This document shows positions 21,966-34,315 of a DNA stretch of 64,000 nucleotides, piece after piece. A model generated the notes under the pieces. That model saw only the letters and a program-made list of their open reading frames with translations, was not told the DNA's origin and did no database searches. Made by a program: the position numbers and the translations under genes. The DNA comes from Brachycybe producta (taxonomy: Eukaryota > Arthropoda > Diplopoda > Playtdesmida > Andrognathidae), in NCBI GenBank assembly GCA_036925085.1, contig JAUPFP010000005.1, positions 1,688,001 to 1,752,000 of the forward strand, given 5' to 3'. Within the stretch, counting starts at the first letter, position 1; every line of letters begins with the position of its first letter.

Positions 21966-24900
21966 TTAGACTATTATGCCTAGTTCTCACAACCTTTATG
22001 TAGCTCAGGCTAAGGACTTAGCCTATGTATAAGGGTTGTGAGAACACACACTAGGTGGTGGTCATGCCTAGTTCTCACAACCTTCTTATAGCTCGGGCTA
22101 AAATAGCCTTGGCTAATGCCTAGTTCTCACAACCTTCATGTAGCTCAGGCTAAGGACTTAGCCTATGTATATGGGTTGTGAGAACACACACTAGATGGTG
22201 GTCAATGTCAAATGTTAGCTAGGGTTAGGTAGCCTTGGTTACCCATATGTAGCCTACACATTATTTAGTGTGAATGCAAGAAAAAGTTAACTTGATCGTA
22301 CGCCACCTGGTGGTCATAAATCTGAATAGAAAATGGCGTCATTCATTTTCTATTTCCATTGTTAGATGTTTCAGTCTATTCGTTAATTTATTAAAATAAT
22401 TTAAAATTATCAATTGATCTTTATTTAATAATTACTTATTTCCATAAACTCTAAATCATCAACCTACCTACAATTAAAACATGTTGCATTTAGTGTGTTC
22501 AATGAAGACTCATGCAATTCAGTTTTGTTCGTATGGACAATATCAGCCATTTTCCCTCCCATTATGTATACATTATGCAGGCTATACACAGCACAATGTC
22601 CACACAGAATGGCCAGTGCCAAAGCATACTCCGATGAATTCGAACCAGCACAAGTAATGGATGTCATCAAAAGAATTGCGGTGGACACATCCCCTGGACC
22701 TGATAGTGTACTTATGCGCCCTCTTAAGTGCCAGGCAGCTGCGGATGCCATTGGTCTCATCGGAACAATCATGCAGCGTTGGTCCTACGTGCCAAAGCCA
22801 CTGAGGTCATCCCAAACAATTCTGCTTTACAAGAAAGGTGACCCACACTCCGTTGACAACTGGCGTCCCATCTCTATGTCATCGGTCATCCGCCGGATCA
22901 TCGAGCGTGTTCTCGATCGCAAGCTGCAGGAATTTGCACTGCTCTCCACACACCAACGTGGTTTCACTTCTACACCCGGAACACACATCAACACAACCAT
23001 CGTTAACGGGTGTCTCCAGGCAGCCAAGAAGGAAAAGCGAGACTGTGTCATCATCATGCTCGATGTAACTGGAGCTTTCAATAATGTTGGCCACCAAGAC
23101 CTGCTCCAAGTCCTCAACCAGACAAACATGCCATCAAAGCTGCGCAATGTTGTCACCCAACTTCTTCAGGGAAATACAACGCAGATCGAATGCAACTCCA
23201 ACAAATCTGGTTTGCTGGACATACAACGTGGTGTCCTCCAGGGATCACCCCTTTAACCTCGGCTTTTCAACATGGCCATCAATTTCATCCTAGAAGAGCT
23301 CTCTGAACCCGACATCTCAGAGCATTATGGCTTTTGGCTGTCCGATGAACTCGGCAGTGTTTCTGTGGCGGGATTTGCAGATGACACTGTTCTGATCGCT
23401 AATTCAGTCGAGTCCGCAACACGCCTTGCTGAACTTGCGATTTCGTTGTTCCGGAGCATAGGACTAGACATTAATGCTCAAAAATCGTCAGCCATTGTTG
23501 TTAAAGAAGGCAGCCTAACTGAACAGGACGTACCTCTAGATGGAGCCAACTTCGTCACCTCCATCGCTAATAATGAGACAATTAAATATCTCGGAGTCAT
23601 GTTTGGCAGTGAAATAAATTTCGACAAGAGGGCCCTTATCGGCAACCTGAAAGCAGACTTGGACTTGCTAGTATTGTCTCATCTCCTAAAAGCCGACCAG
23701 AAGCTGAATATCATCAACCAATTCATCTGGCCAAAGACCACATTCTCCGTCCAGAATGCACTTCTCCAGCAACTCCAGCAATCATTCCTTGCTGATGTTG
23801 ACAAGATAATCCGAAGTGCGGTCAAGGAAATCTTTTGTCTTCCTGGGGACACAGCAGATGCCATGCTGTATAGCCCTCGTAAATTCAAAGGTCTTGGCAT
23901 CGTTCGTGCCGAATGGGAGGCTTTCCTGCAGCATATCTCTATCTGTCAGAAACTTCTCACCAGTGGCGACATATACTGTAGGCACCTCCGGGATTTGGCA
24001 CAAGAGATAACGTCATCGAGGGGTAAGCTTTCCTTGCAACCCCTTCCAGTAACAGAAACTTCTCGCCATATGCGTGAAGGGCTACGTTCCAATGCATTTC
24101 TAAAGTGGACAACCATGGGGAGGGGTTCAGGCGTGGCTTTCTATTCCGAAGTACCATATGCCAACAAGTGGATAACTGATAAATTAGGCCTCTCGAACTC
24201 TGAATGGATTGAAGGGTTGAAGTTGACCGGAAACCTGACTGCTGTTCGGGGTAACCCTGGTCGCGCACATGCTGAGGATGGAAACCTTTGTCGACACTGT
24301 CACAAAGAGATTGAAACCATTGCCCATGTCCTTGGCAAGTGCGACCAGGGTTACCTTCTCCATAACACCCGCCACAACCGTGTCCGATCATCAATCGCTT
24401 CTGCTCTTCATTTAGCTGGATTCAAAGTTGACGAGGAGGTCCACTGCCAAGCATTAGGTGGGAGTAACAAACGAGCAGATATCATTGCTTTTCGTGAAGG
24501 CGACAAGAAAGGATTCATGGTGGACCCGACCATCAGAACAGAAAACCACATGGATCAGCCATTGCAAGTTCATGCTGAAAAAGTGGATTGCTACAAAGAC
24601 ACTGTCCCCTTCTATCTGGAGCGCTATGGACTAGATGAAATAGAAATTATCGGTCTCATGGTCGGTGCCAAAGGCACTATACCCAGGCTCTTCGAAGATT
24701 TCCGTGTCCGGTTCAACCTTCCAAAATCATTGGTAACCAACATTGTGACGTCAGTCATCAAAGACTCTGTACAGATTGTGCGAAACCATCAACACAGCGT
24801 GACCCAAAGACTATGCCTCACCTAACCCTGCTATGTTTATTAGTCAACTTTATTTTGTTTGGTCCAATCTATTCCCATTGTCATCATGTTCTGTTCCTTT

Positions 24901-25172
24901 TTTTTTAATTTCAAACTAATTTGTTACCTGTTTTTATGTACATTTGTATTGATTTGTATTCTGAGTCGCTTGTGGGCTAGTCACATTGGTGTCCAGAGAG
25001 CAATAAAAAGCTATTTTCTTCTGTAAAAATGAAATAAATATGCTGTAGTGAGCGCCCCCTTTAGGCAGGTCACGAAGCCCATATGTAGCTGCTCACATGT
25101 GGACACAGTCTTTAGCCAAGGCTATTTTAGCCCGAGCTACAAGAAGGTTGTGAGAACTAGGCATTAGTCTAA
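21966..25172. mobile_element. TIR element (TTAGACTATTA termini) interrupted by an R2-type LINE
   Basis: Left end TTAGACTATTATGCCTAG, right end CTAGGCATTAGTCTAA. The sequence GCCTAGTTCTCACAACCTTC followed by AGCTCGGGCTAAAATAGCC (22066-22118) is matched in reverse at 25109-25165. The left side also carries two direct copies (about 21977-22065 and 22119-22203) of a 90-bp hairpin (GTTCTCACAACC..GGTTGTGAGAAC), so at least one element is nested in another. No transposase is seen. Its first 11 bases are the same as in the MITE family at 1932 and 53477. Confidence 0.7.
22590..25030 (+). pseudogene. R2-type LINE: RT plus restriction-like endonuclease, 5' truncated
   Basis: One frame (about 22609-24825) encodes a reverse transcriptase followed by the C-terminal module of R2/NeSL-type LINEs. 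RT blocks: SPGPDSVLM, LLYKKGDPHSVDNWRPIS, LDVTGAFNNVGH, GVLQGSPL, FADDTVLIA (about 23376), KYLGVMFG. C-terminal: CCHC finger CRHCHKEIETIAHVLGKC (24292-24345), then RADIIAF and MVDPTI, in the place of the KPD..D nuclease motif. Only one stop breaks the frame, TAA at 23254-23256, immediately after QGSPL, one base from a Ser codon. The N-terminal zinc-finger/Myb region is absent. The 3' UTR ends near 25030 with AATAAA-like sequence. It inserted into the surrounding TIR element. Confidence 0.88.
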
Positions 25173-25188
25173 GATTAGTCTTTCTACA

Positions 25189-25477
25189 AGCGTTTGCCCG
25201 TTAGTATTAGCAGAGCGCATGCGTATTATTTTATATAGGAAAGTGATTGCAGCAACGATCTATAAATATTATACATGTATATATATTCTTTATAGATGGT
25301 TGGATTGCAGATTTGCGTTAGCAGCGCTATCCATTGATCACCAACGGAAACTGCCTATGAGACGTTCACCATAGGTTTGGTTAGGTTAGGAGGCTATGGG
25401 TTAGGTTAGTTTTCCTATATTAAACGATAAGATGGTAGGATGCGCATGCGCGCTGCTAATTCTAATGGGCAAACGCT
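25189..25477. mobile_element. MITE with AGCGTTTGCCC termini
   Basis: Left end AGCGTTTGCCCGTTAG and right end CTAATGGGCAAACGCT are inverted repeats; inside them GCGCATGCG boxes also pair (about 25215 and 25440). The interior has GGTTAGGTTAGG repeats near 25380-25410. About 290 bp, non-coding. No clear target duplication. Confidence 0.75.
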
Positions 25478-25974
25478 AGTGTCTTTCTTTATCCTTATGG
25501 AAGCAAAGTGCCGATGTGATATTTACGATAACAAAATATCGATACAATTCGATATATCGCCCGTCTGAGAATCTGTATTTTACTTTTGGTGGATCTTGTC
25601 GTCCATTGTGTTGGGATTTTCACATTTTTTATATTGTATTTTGCTTCAAATTCATAGATTTAATTGCGTAAGTTAATCTATATTTTATTATAATATTAAT
25701 CCATACATTGTAGTAGACAGGGGTTCAAACGGTAAGAGAAATTTTTTATGACGTAATCCAGTAGCTTCATCCTAAAAATGGGGTGAATTGTAAATTGTGC
25801 AGCACATTATGTGATAAAAGCACAACATTTGGCATAATTATGTGAAGAAGAACAATATATAAAGCCGGCAACGGACGGAAAGTGATCATATAATACATAC
25901 ATATATATAATGGCCCATATATTACGAAAATATCGCGCAGCTTGATTGCAATGCCGCGGAAGTAGATTATGATG
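25478..25974. other. Spacer, nothing firm recognised
   Basis: AT-rich. A TATCGATACAATTCGATA imperfect palindrome lies near 25540. No gene recognised. Confidence 0.3.
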
Positions 25975-26415
25975 TATATCGCGCATCCATTTGGTGTAAT
26001 CGTCCATTACCCGAAATAGTTTGTCCATTTCGCAAAATGCACCTAGATTGGCTTGACAGGCAATTAGAAATCGGGACATACAGAAGTTGGCTCCGCCCTC
26101 TTTTTGACGACCGGCAACTTGTAATTGGTTGATTATGTAGTCTGACGTCACATGCTCCGCCATTTTCAATGTTGAACCTTAGTCTAATGTTGAACCTTAG
26201 TCTAAGGTTGAACCACACAACAAACCAATTAGTAGAAGTTTTTGGTTTCTGTATGTCCCGATTTCTAATTGCCTGTTACCAAACTTGGATCATTTCCTGT
26301 ACAGTCTACTTCATTAGAACTATAAACACTACGGCTGTACTAGTGCCGATGTGGTGTATCAGTCAGGAATTTATCCAAGTTTGGTAACGCGCTAATCATA
26401 AAATGGATGCGACAT
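25975..26415. mobile_element. Nested MITE cluster
   Basis: The outer element has GCATCCATTTGG at about 25984 and inverted AAATGGATGC near 26401; a relative without the insertions lies at 53023-53168. Inside are two others. One, 26057-26275, begins CAGGCAATTAGAAATCGGGA and ends with its inverse CCGATTTCTAATTGCCTG. The other, about 26275-26388, has perfect 16-bp ends GTTACCAAACTTGGAT and ATCCAAGTTTGGTAAC. All are non-coding. Confidence 0.75.
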
Positions 26416-26584
26416 GTCATGCGATATATTTCATTATCGGTTGTCTTTGCTAGTTGAGCGGTTTTTCCAAGTATATATGTGGAAGAAATCTAAGCAGCAC
26501 AGAGTAATCTGCAGCCGCAGTAGCATCCTCTAGAGTATGGTGCTGCTGCACTTTCCTCCGAGTATCCTGCAGTCAGTCTCTCTC

Positions 26585-26661
26585 CTAGAAAAAAAAAACG
26601 AAAGAAAGATGGGAGAGAGGGAAAACACTTTTTTTCTTTTCGAAAGTAAATTAGGTTCAGT
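26585..26661. repeat. Left arm of a palindromic element split by the young gypsy insertion
   Basis: CGAAAGAAAG..GGGAAAACACTTTTTTT..AAAGTAAATTAGGTTC is matched in inverse orientation by 39318-39400 (GAACCTAATTTACTTT, then AAGTGTTTTCCC, then CTTTCTTTCG). The LTR element sits near the centre of this inverted repeat. Confidence 0.8.
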
Positions 26662-27455
26662 TGTGGCAACCTGGTCTGCTCCAATTTTAATTTTGATGGA
26701 GCAGACGAATTTCCCTATGGTGGTCTGCCTGACAGCTACAGTAGGCTGTTGGGACGGACGCCATTTTGGTGCCAGCAGACCTCTCACCATGAAGTCTATG
26801 GGTGAGAGGTCAGAAGTGACCTCTGTCCCCTCCAGGTGGAGTTGCCTGGAGGTTTCCTGTGGCCTAGTCAACCACAGGATCTGGGCAGTTGGTTGTAGGT
26901 TTGACAAGGGACTAGACCTGTGGGTGGAGGTCAAGGAGACCTCCACTGTCCAGCATCTGGATTCATCTTTTGTTTGTGCCTTTGGCCTGTTGGCTACTTT
27001 GCCTTTTTGTATATTTATGGGGGCTTGGCTGGATAAGGTATCCAGCCAAGTTGTGTAAATATTGTTACTGCCTTATCATCATACATCGTAAGTGTGAATT
27101 AAACACTTTTTCATCTTTTACTTTGTGTCCGTGTCATTTCTTGGGGAGTACCGCGGAGGGTGGTTTGTCCGGTTTGGGGATCAACACCACCGTCTTTCCG
27201 ACTTGTTTCGGCCGGTCCTCGTGTCGGCTCGCGGTAGAACCGGTGTTCTACCGCGATATTCTCGGCGTGGCGGCGTGGTCTTTCGTCGTGTCCGTCGGGC
27301 GTGGCTCCTGGAGCCGACACAACTCAAGGAGCACCGTGCGGGAGACGGCTACGGGTACGGTCCCGTCCCCGTGAGGAGCCGGTTGAGCGGTAAGTTTTAC
27401 GCCGTTTTTGGGGTGAACTTACTGGGGTATTGTGACGGTCCGGCGGGACGTTACA
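26662..27455 (+). mobile_element. Young gypsy element, 5' LTR
   Basis: 794 bp, TGTGGCAACC..GGGACGTTACA. Preceded by CAGT (26658-26661), repeated after the 3' LTR at 39300-39303: a 4-bp target duplication. By eye it differs from the 3' LTR at three substitutions and one 2-bp indel. It contains an ATTAAA polyadenylation-type signal near 27100. Directly after it, TGGTGGAGGAGCTGGG (from 27458) is a candidate tRNA primer-binding site; the matching tRNA was not determined. Confidence 0.95.
27024..27050 (+). promoter_or_regulatory. LTR stem-loop upstream of the poly(A) signal
   Basis: CTTGGCTGGAT, loop AAGGT, ATCCAGCCAAG: a perfect 11-bp stem. It recurs at 38866-38892 in the 3' LTR. In the diverged solo LTR (14089-14116) the stem is CTTGGCTGGTT/AATCAGCCAAG, with one compensatory A-T to T-A change and one G-T wobble, so pairing is preserved. 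It lies about 55 bp before ATTAAA and probably acts in RNA (3'-end formation or R-region function). Confidence 0.65.
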
Positions 27456-28121
27456 ATTGGTGGAGGAGCTGGGCACCTGTACCCCGCCTCTCGCACGGTG
27501 TTTTACCGTGAGTTCGACCGTTAAGTCGGTCGAATCACCGTGCGGTGAGAGTACGTCACTGGGCGCGGACTTTGGTCCGTGGGACAGCAGCGGAAACCAC
27601 CGTTTCACCGTTAATTTACCGTTGTTTACCGTGGGGGACGGACTCTGGTCCGTTGTACCGTGGTTAACGGTAAATCTACCGTCGGTTACCGTATTGGTAC
27701 CGTCGAATTACCGTGGGGCACGGACTACGGTCCGTGGTACCGTGGTTTTCGGTGGTGTACGGTATTTTACCGCAAGTACACCATGGTGTGTTGACGTTTG
27801 TCCGTTGATCCGCGGTAGAAAGTGGTAAAAGGTCGTTTACCGTGAAGTACACCGTGGGAAAGTGAGTTTAACTTTACCGGTTTCTACCGCGGTCTAACGG
27901 ACAAAAGTATGTTTCACCGCGGTAGAAACCGGTAAAGTTAAACTCTGACCGTACTTTACCGTGGGACACGGACTTTTGTCCGTGATACTGCGGTTTTGCA
28001 CGGTTCCATCCGCTCGTTACGGTATTCGACGGACTTTTGTCCGTGAGATTACCGTTTTCGACGGTGGAAACCCGAGATCTGGTGGCTTTGTCCAGATTTT
28101 ACCGTTCGTTTACGGTGAAAA
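27456..28121 (+). promoter_or_regulatory. Untranslated leader of the young gypsy, dense in ACCGT/ACGGT
   Basis: GC-rich leader without a long ATG-started frame. The pentamers ACCGT and ACGGT occur more than a dozen times within about 27480-27780, often facing each other, giving many potential hairpins (for example GGCACGGACTACGGTCCGTG). The same vocabulary returns in the 5' part of ORF3 (34440-35480). It may hold packaging or dimerisation signals. Confidence 0.5.
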
Positions 28122-29883
28122 ATGGAGTCAGCCCCAAAAGTACCGACGGGAGGTCGGGAACTTGGAGCAGATGCGGGGTTGGAGTTACGCGGCCGCGTAG
28201 TCGACCGTCCCCTTCGGGGGCGGAAGGCGGGGACCCTCTGGAAACGGAGGGGCCCAGCGGTAGCGTAGGCGGGGATCTCCCGGAGGACTGGGTCACGGTG
28301 CGGAAACGCCGCCGTGACATTCTTCCGGGAGAATACCCGTTGGAAGACAGTGGGTCCGACGGTGATCTCACCGGGGAGGACGAGCAGCCACGGCCGCTTG
28401 TCCAGGTTTCCACCGTCGCCCGTCCGGTTGGACGTGGCGATCTGCCCCGTAGGGACATGGTGGAAATCCCGGAAGAGACTCCACGTGAGGGCCGGGCCTT
28501 TTTGGCCGGGCTATCCGAGCAGCAACTCGTTGAGATTGGTTACGGGATAGATGTCCTTCGGTTGGAAGGACGACTGTCCCGGTCGTCGGTTGAGCCGAGG
28601 GTGGCACCTCGGTTCTCACTGTCGCCCGTGCGTGAAGGCGCACGGGGAGAGGAACCACCGGTACTTCCCCGGTTGGTACCTCCGCGGGTAGCACCCAGGC
28701 CGTCTCTTCGGGGACTTGGCCGGGGAGCTCCTGCTGTACCCGGACAGCAGCCGAGGGTTCAGATGATGATTCCCTCGGAAGCTGAGTCCGTGTCTGACGT
28801 TTCGGGGAACCGGAGCAGGCAACCTCGCAGGGTTAGCGCCGCTGCTTGGACACCCGCTCCAGCGGTTCCAGCGGAGGTTCAGGCGTTCGGGTTCTTTAAC
28901 CCGGTCCACTCTTTTGCTCGTTACGACGGCAGAGAGAACTTGACGCCTTTTCTCCGCAAGTTCGAAGCGAAAGCCCGAGCTCAGCGCTGGACGGACGAGT
29001 CCCGATGCAGTTTCTTTACGTTTCTGCTGGACGGTCCGGCGGAAGAGTATTACGCCACGTTGGTGGAAACTCTTCCAGACCTGACCTGGACTGAGCTGAA
29101 GGATGCTATGCGTAGCCGCTTCAGCACCAGCAATCAGGCTCGCCTCTGTTTCGGTGAATTTGAGTCAATGAAACAGGGGGCTACCGAGTCTGTACAGGCA
29201 TTCTACTGGCGGTTCTTGGAACTGTCCGACCGAGTGTCTCCGGGCGAAGACGAGAGCTGTCGGCTCATTCGCTTCAAACGGAAATCACTGATCAGTTGAT
29301 CGGTTGTAAGGCCGGTACGGTGGAGGCATATGCCAGAAAGGCACGGCTGGTAGAGGCCGATTTGCTTCTAGTAGGTAAATTACCTACTCGTACAAGAGGG
29401 GTTCCCCAGGACCGGGCTAACGCTCCGTCCTCCGTAACCACGGCTAGCTCTGGGAGCTCTGCCAAGGCTTCATCTTCGAGCCAAACGGGTGCGAAGGCTG
29501 CTGCACCGTCCAAGTCGGACAAAGCAGGAGCCAAGACCGGAGGCAAGAAGAAGAAGCAGGCAGGCTCTGGCGGAGGTCAGCCGGCGGCAACGCCTCGAAG
29601 TGCGGACCGTACAGGAGATTCACTCCGGCGACTAGGTCCTTGTTTCGGGTGTAACCAGATGGGTCACCTGAGGAAGGATTGTCCGAAGGCTGCAGCCAAA
29701 GGGCAAGTTGCTAGAGTGGTGCCTGACGAAAGTCAGAGCCTCCAGCCAACCACTGGCGTTGCGCCAGTTTGGCTGGAGGGTCGAAAGTACCTGACCACCG
29801 TTCACGATGGCCAGTTCTACTATCGACTCGTGGAGGACGAGGAGAGATCCTCGTTAAACCGCCGCCGGTCGCCACCGAACTGA
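28122..29883 (+). pseudogene. Young gypsy gag (capsid and CCHC nucleocapsid), frame broken
   Basis: The main frame (open 28037-29299) has a long Pro/Arg-rich N-terminal region, then a Ty3-type capsid domain: NPVHSFARYDGRENLTPF at about 28897-28950, FTFLLDGPAEEYYATL and FGEFESMKQGATESVQAFYW. Near 29275-29295 the frame shifts; capsid sequence continues in another frame to 29883, ending with one zinc knuckle, CFGCNQMGHLRKDC (29641-29682). There is no ATG early in the main frame. ATG 28122 opens a different frame that stops near 28264, so a second small indel there is possible. Gag would package element RNA. The breaks could be real mutations or sequencing errors, since the LTRs are almost identical. 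Confidence 0.85.
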
Positions 29884-32800
29884 GTGGTGTGCGACCGGTA
29901 AAGCTTCAAAGCTCAGGTGCCTGTCACGGCCGGAGCTCTGAACGAGGGACGTACCTCCGGGCGGTCTCCAAGTATGTGGATGGCTTGCGGAAGGCAGGGG
30001 TGCCTCTGGCGAGGTCTGCGGACCCGGAAATTACTCAGTGGGTATTTACATCGCCATGCTCCACATTGGAGGCCGTGTGCAGCCAGCTGGATTGCTGGTT
30101 TGCCCCCTCACCCTATATGCCTAGTGGTGAGGTGCTGGATCGTGCGCTCATTGAGCAGGCGGGAGGAGTTGGTGTGCCCATACCTCCTGTTGTGCCTGGG
30201 GAGTCTCTAGTTTGTGAGACTGTTCCGCAGTCTTCTGCACGTCTGGGATTACCGTCCGGTGTGGACGGTAAGGTGGACGGGAGGCAGAAGATCGATGGTG
30301 GGAGCCCGCGGGTTCCCATCCCTGAGCTTCAGAGCCGGGCCTACGACGTAGGTTCACCGAGGGTGTGGGTGTCAATAGGCGATCGTCTGATGGAGATGAT
30401 CGTAGACACCGGGGCCGACGTGTCGGTCCTAAGCATTACGGCGGCACGAGTGATGGAGTTGCCTATAGAGGAACTGGCGGTTCCTTCATTCCTGCTTGGA
30501 ATGGGTGGGCACTCCATCGAGGTAGTAGGGGTCACAAATGTGGAATTGACCATCCACAAGAAAACCATCAAGGTGCCTCTCCTTTTGGTGAAAGGAGAGG
30601 GCGAAGCGTTGTTGGGCGTTGATCACGCCTCACGCTTCGGCTTGATGGTTGATATCGTGCACCGGAAGGTTTACTTCCGGGAGGATGTCTGGACGGCACA
30701 TCCAGACGCCCTCCAAGCTGCATTCACCGATCGAGCGCTTGCAGAACCTAGGGAGGTGGAAGCAATTCCATCGCCGATACCAGGGGCTTTGCCTCAGGGA
30801 CGGCAACTCCCAGTGGATCCGCCTGCACTCGAGCAGGTTGACGGGTGGGTGAACATTGTTTCACCGGAGCTGCCCGAGACCAGAACCTCTATCGGGCGCG
30901 GAGAAGTTTGTTCTCTGCGACTGAGGGAGAATGTCTGGCTACCAGCCCACGTACAACGTGTCGTATCCGTGACGTTGGTAGAGCATGCCGGCCCTGGCCA
31001 GCTGCTTCTCGTGGAGCCACACCGGAAAGCCTTAGGTGGACGTGGTGTGTTGGCAGTAACAGGTATCGCTGCAGCTAACCGGCTTGGCACGTACGATATC
31101 TGGCTTGAAAACGTGGGGAATGCACCCATTGCCCTGGAAACAGGAGAGGGTGTAGCCACGGCTCAAGCTGTGGAGGCTGCCATTGTGGTAGGGCTGGAAG
31201 AGCCGTCTAAGTTGAGAGGGGGAGACCCCACTCAGAGGACGGTTCGACCAGGGAAGTCCTCGTCTAAGTTGAGAGGGGCGTCCGGAAACGGACGCCAAGT
31301 GCTCAACGTGGCGACGGCTCCCACTCTCGAAGAGTGTCTTAAGATTGGTCCAAATCTGAAGCCTGAAGAGGCGAGACGGCTTAGAGAGTTCCTGCTGGCA
31401 CGCCGGGATCATTTCGCGTTCGACTTCACAGAGTTGGGTGAAACCTCTCTGGTCGAACATACGATTGACACCGGTGGGCAACCTCCTGTGCGTGAAGGAT
31501 TGCGTCGAACCGCTCCAGTGGCCAGAGCAGTCGAGAAAGAAGAGGTGGCGAAGATGTTGGATGCAGGGGTTATCCAACCTTCGCGTAGTCCCTACGCGAG
31601 CCCTATCTTGCTTGTCCGCAAGAAGGATGGTGGCTTTCGTTTTTGCGTGGACTACCGGAAACTGAATGCCCAGACAAAGCTGGATCAGTATCCGTTGCCT
31701 CGCATCGATGATGCGCTCGACTCATTGGCCGGTGCGAAGTTCTTCGCTACCTTGGACCTGGCTAGTGGTTACTGGCAGGTTCGGATGGCTGAGCCAGACG
31801 TTGAGAAAACGGCATTTATTTGCTCTCAAGGTCTGTTTGAGTTCCGGAAAATGCCTTTCGGACTCTGTAATGCTCCAGCCACCATGCAAAGAGCGCTAGA
31901 CCTCTTATTGGCAGGACATAAGTGGGAGACTTGTCTGGTGTACCTGGACGATATTATCGTCTTTGGGAACACTTTCGAGCAGTTTCTCGAGAGACTCTCC
32001 ACTGTCCTTGGACTGTTACGACTGGCGGAGCTGAAACTCCAGCCGAAGAAATGTTTCTTCGGCTTTAACAAAGTGCGTTATCTCGGTCACGTAGTGAGTG
32101 CCGAGGGAGTTGCTCCGGACCCGGATCTCGTACGGGCAGTCCAGGAGTTTGATGTCCCGACGACGGTGACAGGCGTCCGCAGTTTTCTCGGACTTGCTGG
32201 TTACTATCGAAGGTTCATCAAGGACTTCGCCAAGGTGGCCAGGCCTTTGCACGATCTGACGAAGAAGGATGCGTCCTTCGAGTGGTCGGATCAGTGCAAA
32301 CTAGCGTTTGCTCGGTTAAAGGCATTTTTAACCGAAGCGCCGGTACTCACCATGTACGATCCGCGTGGTGAGGTAATTATCCATACCGACGCTAGTGGGT
32401 ACGGCTTGGGAGTCGTAGTGTACCAGAAGTTACCGGAGGACAGTGTTCCCCGTGTTCTGGCCTACGCAAGCCGACTCATGAAAGGAGCGGAAACACGGTA
32501 TTCGGTCACCGAGCAGGAGTGCTTGGCGGTCATGTTTGCCGTGGGTAAATTCCGTCCTTACCTCTTTAACCGGGAGTTTGTGATCGTAACTGATCACCAC
32601 GCTCTTTGCTATCTGCAGACAGCCAAGAACCTGCAAGGCAGGTTGGGGCGTTGGCAGATGCATCTTCAAGAGTACCGGTTTAAGGTTCAGTATAGGAAGG
32701 GAACACTGCACGTGGATGCCGACGCTTTGAGTCGGTATCCTGTTCGTGATGTGGCGGACCTTTCCTTACCTGAATACGTCGAAGCCGACGTAGGTGAGGT

Positions 32801-34315
32801 TATTTACCACATCCGTTCTGAGGTGGATTGGGTCAAGGAGCAAGAGGCCGATGGCTGGTGCTCCAAAGTGAAGAGTGAAATCTTCCGTGACCCCAACTCG
32901 AACCTCCGGTTCCAGTTTGTGGTGGCAGATGACTTGTTATTTGCCATCAGGTCCATCCAGGATCGGTTGAGAACTGTGTTGGTAGTTCCGAAGTCATGCA
33001 GGGCTTTCTGCCTAAGGAAGCTACATGACATTCCCGAAGCTGGTCACTTCGGGATGTTTAAGACCTACCAGAGACTGCGCTCACGCTTCTACTGGATCGG
33101 TATGAAGCGGGACACTGCCGAATATGTTAAGTCATGTTTGGTGTGTCAGAGAGTGCGACAGTTCGCTCGAAGTCAGGGATTTCTCCAACCGATTGTGCCG
33201 GAGTACCCAGTTGATACCTGGGGAATGGACTTCGTTGGACCGTTTCCTGCCTCCGTGGGTGGAGTCACCTATGTACTAATCATGGTTGACTATTTCACCC
33301 GGTACGGTGTGGCAAGGGCGGTACGAAGGGCCACGGCCTCTTGTGTGGTGAAATTTCTGAAGGACGAGATCCTTTCGGTGTATGGTACACCGAAAGCTCT
33401 TGTCTCGGATCGTGGGTCCGAGTTCTCCAGCAAAGTCCTGCTGAAGTTCCGGGAGCGCTATAATATAGCGCATCACTTCACAACGGCATACCATCCGCAA
33501 GCTAATGGGCTTACGGAGCGTACGAATAAAACCGTAATGGAAACCATCAAGCGGTACCTTGATCCCCTCAAGGAACAGCGTGATTGGTGGGATAAATTAC
33601 GGCCCGCCGTGTGGGCTTATAACAGCTGTCCAGGAGTACGCAGGTCTCTCCGTATCAGTTGTTGTTTGGCCGTGAGCCCCGGATGGAGATTGATAATCTC
33701 CTTCCGAACAGTCCAGTCCGCGACTTGCCCGACCAGCAAGCCGTGGAGGAGCAGGCTCGTCAACGTTTGGCGGCTGCTCAGACAAGGCAAAAAGAACGGT
33801 ACGACGCTGGCCGTGTGCAGCCTCCTCTTTACCAGCCGGGAGATCCGGTGTGGATAAGAGATCAGGCTGGGAAGCTCGGCCAGGCGAAGAAATGGAGCTT
33901 GGCTTATAAAGCTGAGAGGGGTACGGTGGTCGCGCGGTATTCTGACCTAGTCTACAAGATAGAGTTCGTAGACGGGTATGGTCGGAAGGTGCGCGACCGG
34001 TTTCATGTCGATAACCTTAAGCCGTATATACCCACCTGTACCGTGAGGGAGGAAGATGGACTAGGAGTCTCTGACACCTCCTCCGGTACAGACAGCGATG
34101 CCACGGAGGCTTCGGCGCGGAGTGGAGTGACTCCGGCGCTAAAGCCACCGTCCGTTTCTTCGCAGGAGTCTACCGATTCCGAGGGAGATGACCCCCCTCC
34201 TCCTCGGTATAATCTCAGTCCGCGGAGACCGAGGGTGTTCGAGGTGAGTGGGTACGACCCTCGGATTGGGAGCATCACGTTGTGGGGAACCCTGTGGGTT
34301 CCCCTACCGTGGTGA
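29769..34315 (+). pseudogene. Young gypsy pol (protease, RT, RNase H, integrase), one frameshift
   Basis: The frame is open 29769-33857, overlapping the end of gag by about 115 bp in a different frame, which suits frameshift-dependent gag-pol expression. Order: aspartic protease (MIVDTGADVSVLS near 30396), RT (FCVDYRKLN, KMPFGLCNAP, YLDDIIVFG near 31942), RNase H (IIHTDASGYGLG near 32380; VTDHHALCYL), HHCC finger (HDIPEAGHFG to CLVCQRV), integrase core (WGMDFVGPF, LVSDRGSEFS, AYHPQANGLTERTNK: D, D and E present). Near 33620-33640 the frame shifts and the rest (LLFGREPRMEI, DPVWIRDQAG, RFHVDNLKPYIP) is read at 33659-34315. The domain order places it in Ty3/gypsy. All catalytic residues seen are intact; the frameshift is the only break found. 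Confidence 0.93.

Noticed and set aside
25375-25415. Interstitial telomere repeat (GGTTAG)n
   Set aside because: Only a few imperfect GGTTAG units within a MITE interior; too short to call.
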